Positions 55,260-62,148 of a stretch of DNA of 64,000 nucleotides are shown one piece after another. Source of the DNA: Flammeovirgaceae bacterium BBD 1991-12 (lineage in GTDB: Bacteria; Bacteroidota; Bacteroidia; Cytophagales; Cyclobacteriaceae); contig LYSV01000005.1 in NCBI GenBank assembly GCA_001657315.1, positions 47,926 to 111,925 on the forward strand, in the 5' to 3' direction. Each line of letters begins with the position of its first letter. Within the stretch, counting starts at the first letter, position 1. Below the pieces are notes generated by a model, which saw only the letters and a list, made by a program, of their open reading frames with translations, made no database searches and was not told the origin of the DNA. The translations under genes and the position numbers were made by a program.

Positions 55260-56270
55260 ATGAATAACCTGCTCGTTTCTATCATAATGGCAGTGCGCGA
55301 TACTGAGCCGTACCTTCCTGAGTGTATGGATTCCATACTAAGCCAAAGCTATCCTCATTGGGAACTCATAGCGGTCAATGACCATTCAACTGACTGGTCA
55401 CCTGACATCCTGCAGTCGTACGCTTCCCGTGATGAGCGTATTCGTGTCTTTCACAGTGATCGCCCCAGACTGATCCCCACCCTTCAAACAGGGTACCGTC
55501 AGAGCCGGGGGGTGCTGATCAACCGAATGGACTCCGATGACCGGATGCCGGACTATAAGCTGCAGGTACTGGTAAAGGAATGGGAAAAATGTGGCAAGGG
55601 GACTGTAGTGGCAGGCGGCACTGAACACTTTGTTGAAGAAGGTGAGGTGGGGGACGGTTTTGTACGTTATGAGCGCTGGCTCAACGAAGTGGCTGCGGAA
55701 GGCAGGCACTATGAAGAGATCTATCAGGAATGTGTGATCCCCTCACATAGCTGGATCCTGCATAGAGATGATTTTGACAAGGCCGGAGCCTTTGATCCGG
55801 AGGTATATCCAGAGGATTATGATCTTTGTTTCCGTTTCTATCGGGCAGGCCTGAAAATTGCCGGACTTGATCGTATTTTGCATTTCTGGCGTGACCGCTC
55901 CGACCGTATTTCACGCACGTGGAAAGAGTATGAAGATAACCGGTACTTCGACCTGAAACTGCGTTATTTTTACGAACTGGACAGAGATCATAGCCGTCCG
56001 CTCGTACTGTGGGGAGCAGGAAAGAATGGTAAGGATATGGCAAGGCTGTTACAGGCAGCCGGTGATCAGTTTCATTGGGTTTGTGACAATGAGAGAAAAA
56101 TCGGCAAGGATATTTACGATGTGCGAATGAAGCATTTCAACGTAATACCTGAACTCGATAATCCCCAGGTCATGATCGTGGTCACCTCTCCGGAGGCCAA
56201 AATCAGCATACGTGGGCTACTGACTAGCTGGGGGAAGGTTCCTGTCAGCGATTTCTGGTTCTTTGCCTGA
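55260..56270 (+). CDS. Family 2 glycosyltransferase with C-terminal Rossmann-like domain
   Basis: A 336-residue GT2 enzyme. The N-terminal GT-A domain begins LVSIIMAVRDTEPYLPECMDSILSQ (quoted in part: SIIMAVRDTEPYLPECMDS), with the nucleotide-sugar motif NRMDSDDRMPD and YPEDYDLCFRF. Residues about 250-336 (RPLVLWGAGKNGKDMARLL, then MIVVTSPEAK) look like a small nucleotide-binding fold, similar to PglD N-domains. Cytoplasmic. The sugar is unknown; no cell-surface polysaccharide cluster surrounds it. Confidence 0.9.
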   Translation: MNNLLVSIIMAVRDTEPYLPECMDSILSQSYPHWELIAVNDHSTDWSPDILQSYASRDERIRVFHSDRPRLIPTLQTGYRQSRGVLINRMDSDDRMPDYKLQVLVKEWEKCGKGTVVAGGTEHFVEEGEVGDGFVRYERWLNEVAAEGRHYEEIYQECVIPSHSWILHRDDFDKAGAFDPEVYPEDYDLCFRFYRAGLKIAGLDRILHFWRDRSDRISRTWKEYEDNRYFDLKLRYFYELDRDHSRPLVLWGAGKNGKDMARLLQAAGDQFHWVCDNERKIGKDIYDVRMKHFNVIPELDNPQVMIVVTSPEAKISIRGLLTSWGKVPVSDFWFFA

Positions 56271-56426
56271 TGTGGTTATTGGGTAACTGGGTTATTGAGT
56301 TATTGAGTTACTGAGTACATGGAGTTTGTTACCTGATGTCTGAGCCATTCTGAATCTTGCAGTTTATTTTTAGCAAAAATCCGGTTCTGTGGCCCTAATA
56401 ACTCAATAACTCAATAACTGAATAAC
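56271..56426. repeat. GTTATTGAG-type inverted repeat, copy 3
   Basis: Bases 56291-56310 and 56399-56418 are perfect 20-bp inverted copies, each made of two GTTATTGAG units; the left side continues to 56271. It lies between the convergent glycosyltransferase and bactofilin genes. It opens with the same TGTGGTTATTGGGT as copy 1. Confidence 0.8.
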
Positions 56427-56453
56427 AAAAAAAGCCGTCCAATCCGGAACGGC
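56427..56453 (-). terminator. Intrinsic terminator of the bactofilin gene
   Basis: On the minus strand GCCGTTCC and GGACGGC pair with one bulged T around GGATT, followed by seven T (56433-56427). It is 30 bp after the bactofilin stop. Confidence 0.85.
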
Positions 56454-56482
56454 CCTTTTCATCGGTTTTGGTTATTGAATTC

Positions 56483-56911
56483 CTAAATTACTTTCTTAAT
56501 GGGCGATTCCTTAGCGTCTCCTTTCTGGTCCAGCTCTATCTTGCTCAAGCCCTGCCCCATTTTGCATTTCCCTTCAAATCTGGCGCCGGATTCTACGATC
56601 AACTTGTTAGTGACAATATCACCCAGTATTTTACATTTCGGTTTTAATGTAAGCATATCGGTAACCTCAATAGCTCCTTTTATCTCGCCCTCTACCTCTG
56701 CCACCTGAGCAAGCACATTACCTTCTATAACCGCTGAAGGGCCAATAGCCACCTTCGATTTGGATATAACATCCCCGATGATCTTGCCTTCCACACGGAT
56801 GTTACCATAGGTTTGTATATTGCCTGAAAATGTACTTCCCTTGCCTATGATGTTATTGGAGTTCAAAGCATCCTGAGATACCTTTTCTTCCGGAGCATTA
56901 TTCTTGAACAT
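56483..56911 (-). CDS. Bactofilin (polymer-forming cytoskeletal protein)
   Basis: A 142-residue bactofilin. The DUF583 beta-helix core (about 20-120) is made of repeating turns (GKGSTFSGNIQTYGNIRVEG, VSKSKVAIGPSAVIEGNV-like repeats, GEIKGAIEVTDMLTLKP). Polar tails flank it. Such proteins form nucleotide-free filaments that position envelope enzymes. Monocistronic with its own terminator. The short N-terminal tail contains no transmembrane segment. Confidence 0.94.
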   Translation of the reverse strand: MFKNNAPEEKVSQDALNSNNIIGKGSTFSGNIQTYGNIRVEGKIIGDVISKSKVAIGPSAVIEGNVLAQVAEVEGEIKGAIEVTDMLTLKPKCKILGDIVTNKLIVESGARFEGKCKMGQGLSKIELDQKGDAKESPIKKVI

Positions 56912-57041
56912 TATCGTTAATTTAAGGTTAAATGAAATTTAAATTTCAGGAGTAAGACACTCAATTGTAACGGAATATCTACCAGGTGCAATAATACAGG
57001 TTAAATTAACAAATTGAGGGATAGAGCATTAAAACATCATT

Positions 57042-57935
57042 TTGATGAATGACAGGAATATGGATTTTTCACCCCTGATCATCGGGACTATGCGACTGGG
57101 CAGGTGGGGCGCAGGGTTAAAAACACAGCAACTTGAAAGATTTGTAAATGCCTGTGTGGAGATGGATCTCAGAACCTTTGATCATGCAGATATCTATGGC
57201 GACTATACTACTGAGTCTGATTTTGGGCAGCTTCTGAAAAATAACAGCTCCCTGAGGGCGGAGCTACAGCTTATCACCAAATGCGGGATAAAACTGTTGC
57301 ATGCCAACAGACCTGATCACACCATTAAATCGTATGACACCAGCCGTGAACACATCCTTATGTCGGTAGAAAACTCCCTCAGGAATTTACAGACGGATTA
57401 TCTGGATGTATTACTCATTCATCGACCGGATTACCTGCTTAACCCGCAGCAGGTGGCGGAATGTTTTACGGAATTAAGAGATTCCGGAAAGGTGCGGGCA
57501 TTTGGTGTTTCAAATTTCACACCGGATCAGTTTGATATGTTAAATACCTGCTTTCCGTTGATCACCAATCAGGTGGAAATATCGTTGCTAACGTTGAACC
57601 CGTTTACAGACGGCACCCTGAGCCGGTGCATGCTGAATAATATAAGGCCTATGGCATGGTCACCAGTAGGCGGCGGGGCGTTGTTCAAACCTTCTTCCGA
57701 TCCGGCAGTTCAGCGCATCAAAATGGTGGGTGGTGAGTTGTGCGAAAAGTACAGCTGTGACCTGGATCAGTTGCTGTATGCCTGGCTGCTGAAACATCCT
57801 TCAGGGATCCTTCCGGTGCTGGGGACCAGTAATATTGAAAGAGTGCGATCAGCGAGGCGGTCATTGGATATCCGGTTAACACGTGAAGACTGGTATGTGT
57901 TGTGGAGCGCTTCGACGGGGGAGGATGTAGCCTGA
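57042..57935 (+). CDS. Aldo/keto reductase
   Basis: NADPH-dependent TIM-barrel oxidoreductase of 297 residues. The catalytic tetrad is visible: D47 and Y52 in TFDHADIYGDY, Lys in LITKCGIK and His in LLIHRPDYL. GVSNFTPDQF and GTSNIERV are cofactor-binding segments. It resembles the E. coli YdhF group. A second start lies at 57060 (MDFSPLIIG). It is 40 bp upstream of the ATL gene, possibly transcribed with it. Confidence 0.92.
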   Translation: MMNDRNMDFSPLIIGTMRLGRWGAGLKTQQLERFVNACVEMDLRTFDHADIYGDYTTESDFGQLLKNNSSLRAELQLITKCGIKLLHANRPDHTIKSYDTSREHILMSVENSLRNLQTDYLDVLLIHRPDYLLNPQQVAECFTELRDSGKVRAFGVSNFTPDQFDMLNTCFPLITNQVEISLLTLNPFTDGTLSRCMLNNIRPMAWSPVGGGALFKPSSDPAVQRIKMVGGELCEKYSCDLDQLLYAWLLKHPSGILPVLGTSNIERVRSARRSLDIRLTREDWYVLWSASTGEDVA

Positions 57936-57975
57936 TACAATTGTATTTGCTAAGTTTGCTAATTCAATACGCCGT

Positions 57976-58314
57976 ATGAAAAAGGACAAACCATCTTTTT
58001 TTGAAGATGTTTACGAAGTGGTAAAGCTCATTCCACAAGGCCGTGTCACCAGCTATGGCGCCATAGCCAACTATCTGGGCACCAAGGGTAGTGCCCGTAT
58101 GGTGGGCTGGGCCATGAACGCCGCTCACGGACTCTCCGACGTTCCCGCACACCGTGTACTGAACCGACAGGGACTCCTGACCGGTAAGAATCATTTTTCA
58201 ACCCCTACGTTAATGCAGGAACTCCTCGAAGCCGAAGGTGTGGTAGTAGAAAATGATCAGGTCGTGGACTTTGACCGTGTTTTCTGGGATCCTGGCAGGG
58301 AGCTTACTTTTTAA
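57976..58314 (+). CDS. Alkyltransferase-like protein (MGMT family, no catalytic Cys)
   Basis: A 112-residue DNA-binding protein of the MGMT/ATL family. FEDVYEVVKLIPQGRVTSYG and the Arg-finger segment SARMVGWAMN are typical. The active-site PCHR is here PAHR (A58), so it cannot transfer alkyl groups. ATL proteins bind O6-alkylguanine and hand it to nucleotide excision repair. TAAGTTTG at 57951-57958 is an exact -7 match, so it may have its own promoter. Confidence 0.92.
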   Translation: MKKDKPSFFEDVYEVVKLIPQGRVTSYGAIANYLGTKGSARMVGWAMNAAHGLSDVPAHRVLNRQGLLTGKNHFSTPTLMQELLEAEGVVVENDQVVDFDRVFWDPGRELTF

Positions 58315-58567
58315 TTCCACCTGAAGATTGACAATTCACAATATCGATCTGACACTTCGTATTTTTCACATTCACATTGGTATTCACATTCGCAGAATCC
58401 CGTGGATCCACAGGACTCTGTGGACTGATTTTACATCCTTTCTTAAGGATTGACGAACGGTACCTCTGAGGTCAGCCGGGCTCAGGATTTATTACGAAGA
58501 TTGTGCCGCCCCTACCTCAAAATCCACTAGTCCAAATAGGGAAACGATACTAAAACAGGATTAATAT

Positions 58568-58658
58568 TCTCAATTTGGGATAAAATTAAAGATTTGGCAC
58601 AGTGAAAACCGCCTTTAAACGTTGATTTGGGCGATTTGCTTTTTGGTATCACACTTGT
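58568..58658 (+). promoter_or_regulatory. Sigma-54-like promoter and upstream dyad, RNA copy 1
   Basis: TGGTAT-N5-TTGT (58644-58658) fits the -24/-12 spacing GG-N10-G(C/T). TCTC-AATTT-GGGA (58568-58580) is an imperfect dyad centred 71 bp before the GG. GGGCGATTTGCTTTTTGG lies just before -24 and is shared by the copies. Weakest of the three promoters (TAT in place of CAC). Confidence 0.55.
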
Positions 58659-58669
58659 AAAAAGAAAAT

Positions 58670-58786
58670 TGATTTTATGATTTGGGTTAGTTAATAATAA
58701 GAATTTTGCTGTGCTAGTATGTTTTAGTTGGTTTTAATGTTGTACAGCTTGGCCGTTCCAAAAAGTTGGGACGGCCATTCTTTTTT
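58670..58786 (+). ncRNA. Putative small RNA, copy 1 of 3
   Basis: About 117 nt from the predicted sigma-54 start to the end of the T-run. Order: single-stranded 5' part with TTTGGGTTAGTTAAT (58681-58695), hairpin GCTGTGC/GTACAGC (closed by one G-U pair) with a U-rich loop containing GTTTTAGTTGGTTTTAA, then the terminator. No ORF longer than five codons. Copies 2 and 3 keep the order and sequence blocks, and the stems vary in a compensatory way. Not a family I recognise. Confidence 0.65.
58751..58786 (+). terminator. Intrinsic terminator of RNA copy 1
   Basis: GGCCGTTCC and GGGACGGCC form a 9-bp stem (one G-U pair) with a 9-nt loop AAAAAGTTG-like, followed by TTCTTTTTT. Confidence 0.88.
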
Positions 58787-58884
58787 AGCCTCCTCTTAAA
58801 AAGTCATTCCTCAAAAACACCATCCGTAACAAGCTGGATACTTCAGGGCAAAATCGGGAATTAATACTAAAGCAGGATTAATAT

Positions 58885-58974
58885 TCTCAATTTGGGACAA
58901 AAATTAAAACTTGTATAGCAAAAACCGCTTTTAAATGTGAATTTGGGCGGTTTGCTTTTTGGCACTCTGCTTGT
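58885..58974 (+). promoter_or_regulatory. Sigma-54-like promoter and upstream dyad, RNA copy 2
   Basis: TGGCAC-TCTGC-TTGT (58960-58974) is a near-perfect -24/-12 promoter. The dyad TCTC-AATTT-GGGA (58885-58897) is centred 70 bp before the GG, the place and spacing expected of an enhancer-binding activator. GGGCGGTTTGCTTTTTGG precedes -24. Confidence 0.68.
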
Positions 58975-58985
58975 CTTATAGAAAA

Positions 58986-59098
58986 TGAATTTATGATTTG
59001 GGTTAGTTAATTAGTAAAAGTTGCGCTGTGCCAGTATGTTTTAGTTGGTTTTAATATTGTACAGCTTGGCCGTTCCGTTTGAGGACGGCCTTCTTTTT
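58986..59098 (+). ncRNA. Putative small RNA, copy 2 of 3
   Basis: About 113 nt. Contains TTTGGGTTAGTTAATT (58998-59013), the stem GCTGTGC/GTACAGC with the same U-rich loop as copy 1, and a terminator with the same stem sequence and a different loop. Closest to copy 1. The spacer to copy 1 (58787-58884) carries no other feature except the repeated AGGATTAATATTCTCAATTT block that holds the dyad. Confidence 0.68.
59068..59098 (+). terminator. Intrinsic terminator of RNA copy 2
   Basis: GGCCGTTCC and GGACGGCC pair (one unpaired T) around GTTTGA, followed by TTCTTTTT. Confidence 0.88.
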
Positions 59099-59348
59099 AT
59101 AACTCCCACTTCTTTCCTCTCTCATTTAACAGATCATAGTTACATTTCCTTGTGTCTCTTTACTTTCAGGAAAGGCCGGAAGTCTCACTTTCTCAACGTG
59201 TTGGTGTCCCTGGATTTTTGTAAAACCAGATTTTTAATACAGCCTACGGAATAGTATACAGTGTGAAGGTATATGCATCGAATTGATTCATCGGGGGGGC
59301 AAAGTATGGCAATTTTAATATAAAAAATTATCTAAAATTGGAAAATAA

Positions 59349-59439
59349 TCCCAAAACGGGAGGAAATATTCAATGTTTTAAAACTAAAACGTTGATTTTG
59401 ACTGGTTTAGGGCGATTTGACTTTTGGCACCCTGCTTGT
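59349..59439 (+). promoter_or_regulatory. Sigma-54-like promoter and upstream dyad, RNA copy 3
   Basis: TGGCAC-CCTGC-TTGT (59425-59439). The dyad is TCCC-AAAAC-GGGA (59349-59361), with better outer symmetry than in copies 1 and 2, centred 71 bp before the GG. GGGCGATTTGACTTTTGG precedes -24. The 59101-59348 spacer holds nothing else that I can name. Confidence 0.68.
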
Positions 59440-59450
59440 AAAATGATTTA

Positions 59451-59567
59451 GCAAGTTAGTGGTTTAGGTTAGTTTAATTAGTTAAGAATGATGCTGTGCC
59501 AATTGTTTTTAGTTGGTTTTAACAGTTGCACAGCCTGGTCGCCTCTCTCAGGGGCGACCTTTTTTTA
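59451..59567 (+). ncRNA. Putative small RNA, copy 3 of 3
   Basis: About 117 nt and the most diverged copy. It keeps TTTAGGTTAGTTTAATTAG (59463-59481), the stem GCTGTGC now paired with GCACAGC (a G-C pair replacing the G-U of copies 1 and 2), the loop TTTTTAGTTGGTTTTAA, and a terminator with a changed but still paired stem (GGTCGCC/GGCGACC). Such compensatory change supports a conserved RNA structure. Its end overlaps the 3' end of the convergent symporter gene. Confidence 0.68.
59537..59567 (+). terminator. Intrinsic terminator of RNA copy 3
   Basis: GGTCGCC (59537-59543) and GGCGACC (59553-59559) followed by seven to eight T. The hairpin overlaps the last codons of the symporter gene on the opposite strand, where an A-run precedes it, so it can also act as part of that gene's 3' end. 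Confidence 0.9.
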
Positions 59568-61002
59568 TCAATACCAGTCCTAAAAACGTGATCAACCCGT
59601 TTACGATCAGGATCTCAAATCCAAATTTATAGCCCTGGAAAAGATCTTCACTATATAGATTCAGTGTGTAGGCTGCCAGTGGTGAGATGAGGCAGATTAC
59701 CGGCACCAGAGGATCGTATACTTTCCAGTTTAAAAACAGTCCGAAAGCGAATAATCCCAGCAAGGGCCCGTAGGTATATCCGGCTGCTTTGAAAACAGAG
59801 CTGATAACTGCTTCATTGTTGATCATTTGAAACAGCATAATAACCCCAAAAAGTACCAGCGAAAATGCCAGATGTACTATCAGTCGTGTTTTTTTCTGTC
59901 TGCTGCGCATGGCAATGGTATCTTCAGGAAGGAAGTTCAAAAAGTCCACACAAAAAGAAGTAGTCAGCGAGGTAAGGGCAGAATCCGCGCTGCTGTAGGC
60001 AGCAGCAGTTATGCCCAGTAGGAACAGTACCCCCGCCACCGTGGGAAAGTGGTTCAGGGCGAGTATGGGAAACAGGTCATCCGTCTTTTCAGGAAGAGCT
60101 ATACCATTCTTTCCGGCATAAATGTAAAGTAAAACTCCCAGAGACAGGAATAACAGGTTGACTACGACCAGTATGATGGAAAACCAGAACATGTTCTTCT
60201 GTGCTTCCCCTATGTTTTTGCAGGTCAGGTTCTTCTGCATCATATCCTGGTCCAGCCCGGTCATTACGATAGCGATAAAGGCGCCAGCGAAGAACTGTTT
60301 GAAGAAATTGGCGTCTGTTTTCCAATCCCAGAAGAAGACCTGGGAATAGTCGCTTTCCCGTACAGTACTTACTATGCCCTGGAAATCCAGATTAAGATCC
60401 TGTCCGATGAGATGGATCACCGTAACCACACCGAGTAGCATGAACAGCGTCTGAAGTGTATCCGTCCATACGATAGTTTTTATACCACCCTGGAAAGTGT
60501 ACAGCCATATGAGCGCAATAGTGACAAGTACAGTTACACTGAAGGGGATACCCCATGCATCGAAAACCGCCAGTTGGAGTACTCCGGCAACCAAAAAAAG
60601 GCGAAAAGAAGAGCCTATCACCCTTGAAAGCAGAAAATAGAAGGCTCCGATCTTGTATGACCAGAAACCAAACCGCTCCTCCAGATATCCATAAATGGAA
60701 ATAAGATTCAGACGGTAATACAATGGGAGAAGTACTGTGCCGATCACCAGATATCCCAGCAAATATCCTATTACCATTTGCATATAGGCAAACTGGGTGT
60801 CTGCTACCCAACCCGGTACCGAAATAAAGGTAACACCTGACAGGGAAGCCCCGATCATACCGAAAGCCACCAGATACCATGGCGATTGACGGTTAGCCGT
60901 AAAAAACGTTTTGGAGTCCGTTTTTCTGGAGGTGAGTATGGAAATAAGAATGAGCAGTAAAAAGTATGCCGAGACAATGGTAACTACTAAAGATGCGTCC
61001 AT
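59548..61002 (-). CDS. Sodium:solute symporter family protein
   Basis: A 484-residue inner-membrane transporter of the SSS family with about 13 transmembrane helices. SSS features: SGVTFISVPGWVADTQFAYMQ near the first helices, GGIKTIVWTDTLQTLFM in the central signature region, and AAAYSSADSALTSLTTSF with Na+-site serines. It imports a small solute with Na+; the substrate (sugar, sialic acid, amino acid) cannot be inferred. The last codons lie in the terminator of RNA copy 3. Divergent from clpS with a 61-bp gap. Confidence 0.92.
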   Translation of the reverse strand: MDASLVVTIVSAYFLLLILISILTSRKTDSKTFFTANRQSPWYLVAFGMIGASLSGVTFISVPGWVADTQFAYMQMVIGYLLGYLVIGTVLLPLYYRLNLISIYGYLEERFGFWSYKIGAFYFLLSRVIGSSFRLFLVAGVLQLAVFDAWGIPFSVTVLVTIALIWLYTFQGGIKTIVWTDTLQTLFMLLGVVTVIHLIGQDLNLDFQGIVSTVRESDYSQVFFWDWKTDANFFKQFFAGAFIAIVMTGLDQDMMQKNLTCKNIGEAQKNMFWFSIILVVVNLLFLSLGVLLYIYAGKNGIALPEKTDDLFPILALNHFPTVAGVLFLLGITAAAYSSADSALTSLTTSFCVDFLNFLPEDTIAMRSRQKKTRLIVHLAFSLVLFGVIMLFQMINNEAVISSVFKAAGYTYGPLLGLFAFGLFLNWKVYDPLVPVICLISPLAAYTLNLYSEDLFQGYKFGFEILIVNGLITFLGLVLIKKGRP

Positions 61003-61039
61003 AGAGCGTTAAGTATCTTTTAAATTTGTGATTTTTTTT

Positions 61040-61047
61040 TACTTTTG
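61040..61047 (+). promoter_or_regulatory. -7 element upstream of clpS
   Basis: TACTTTTG matches TAnnTTTG exactly, 16 bp before the clpS start. The leader would be about 10 nt. The -33 region is not clear. Confidence 0.45.
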
Positions 61048-61063
61048 ACAAATCAAAGAAAAC

Positions 61064-61351
61064 ATGACAATGTCATTCGGATACAAGGAAGATGAACTGG
61101 TTGAGTTACTGGAAGAGGTAGATGTAACCGATGTAAAAGATTTGATGGTGTTTAATGACGATGTAAACACTTTCGATCATGTGATCAATACCCTCATTCG
61201 TGTTTGTAAACACTCGGCAGAGCAGGCAGAGCAATGCGCCATGATCATCCATTATAAAGGCAAATGCTCAGTGAAAAAGGGAGAATTTAAGTTTCTGAAG
61301 CCGATGCAGGAAGCCATCTGTGACGCGGGTATTGATGCTCGGGTACTCTGA
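61064..61351 (+). CDS. clpS: ATP-dependent Clp protease adaptor ClpS
   Basis: N-recognin that delivers proteins with destabilising N-terminal residues to ClpAP/ClpCP; 95 residues. The signature VFNDDVNTFDHVI carries the N-degron pocket residues, and HYKGKCSVKKGEF follows the Clp-binding helix (SAEQAEQCAMIIH). A second possible start at 61070 (MSFGYKED) would shorten it by two residues. Next to a transporter and recR, no functional link evident. Confidence 0.93.
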   Translation: MTMSFGYKEDELVELLEEVDVTDVKDLMVFNDDVNTFDHVINTLIRVCKHSAEQAEQCAMIIHYKGKCSVKKGEFKFLKPMQEAICDAGIDARVL

Positions 61352-61453
61352 CGGCCTTCAAACTCTTCTTGAAAACGGAGCCTGAACAGGCTGCACGCTC
61401 CCGTGTACTCGAAAGTTAACCCACTCCCCTTACTTCCACCGCCCTTTATTGAT

Positions 61454-61461
61454 TATCTTTG
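61454..61461 (+). promoter_or_regulatory. -7 element directly before recR
   Basis: TATCTTTG matches the consensus exactly and ends 6 bp before the ATG at 61468, so the transcript would begin at or within one or two bases of the start codon (leaderless). Confidence 0.45.
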
Positions 61462-61467
61462 AAGTCT

Positions 61468-62082
61468 ATGGAATACCCTTCGAAACTGGTAGAGAATGCG
61501 GTGAATGAAGTCTCAAGATTACCGGGTATTGGTAAAAAAACAGCCCTGAGGCTGGTGCTACACCTTCTTAAGGAAAATGAGAACCTGACCTTCGCTCTGA
61601 CGGAGTCTCTGAATGACCTGCGTTCCGGGATCCGGTATTGCAAAGAGTGCCAGAATATTTCCGATACGGAAACCTGTCAGATCTGCAGCTCACACCGGAG
61701 AGACCACTCCATTATCTGTGTAGTGGAGGATACCAGGGATGTGCTGGCCATCGAAAATACAGCACAGTACCAGGGACTGTACCATGTATTGGGTGGAGTG
61801 ATCTCTCCCATAGAGGGGGTGGGTCCTTCCGAACTTAACATAGAACAACTCCTGAAGCGTGTAAAAGATGCAGATTCAGAGGTGAAGGAAATCATTTTCG
61901 CCCTTAGCCCCACGATGGAGGGAGATACCACAGCCTTTTATCTGACCAAAAAACTCTCCGAATTTAACCTGAAGATCAGCACTATAGCCCGAGGCATTCC
62001 TATTGGCGGAGAGCTTGAGTATGCCGATGAGATCACCCTGGGCAGGAGTATTTTAAGCAGAACGGTTTACCAAAAGGACTAA
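61468..62082 (+). CDS. recR: Recombination mediator RecR
   Basis: RecFOR-pathway protein that loads RecA on gapped DNA; 204 residues from the ATG 61468 (MEYPSKLVENAV). The frame can be read three codons earlier from a TTG, which falls inside the -7 element. Helix-hairpin-helix LPGIGKKTALRL, four-cysteine zinc finger (CKECQ ... CQICSS), and Toprim domain (ICVVEDTRDVLAIE; GGVISPIEGVGP). Standard length. Confidence 0.95.
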   Translation: MEYPSKLVENAVNEVSRLPGIGKKTALRLVLHLLKENENLTFALTESLNDLRSGIRYCKECQNISDTETCQICSSHRRDHSIICVVEDTRDVLAIENTAQYQGLYHVLGGVISPIEGVGPSELNIEQLLKRVKDADSEVKEIIFALSPTMEGDTTAFYLTKKLSEFNLKISTIARGIPIGGELEYADEITLGRSILSRTVYQKD

Positions 62083-62148
62083 AATGCATTAAGTAAGTAT
62101 AGTTTTTACTCTTTAAGTTGAGTAAATTCATTAAAATACTTAAAATCA

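Noticed and set aside
58678..58695. Five-codon mini-ORF (Met-Ile-Trp-Val-Ser) inside RNA copies 1 and 2
   Set aside because: The same ATG frame in copy 3 stops after two codons, so it is not conserved as a leader peptide; the RNA structure is the better-supported feature.
58560..59567. CRISPR-like or simple tandem repeat array
   Set aside because: The units are about 230-250 bp, diverged, and ordered as dyad-promoter-hairpin-terminator; there are no short identical repeats with unique spacers and no cas genes.
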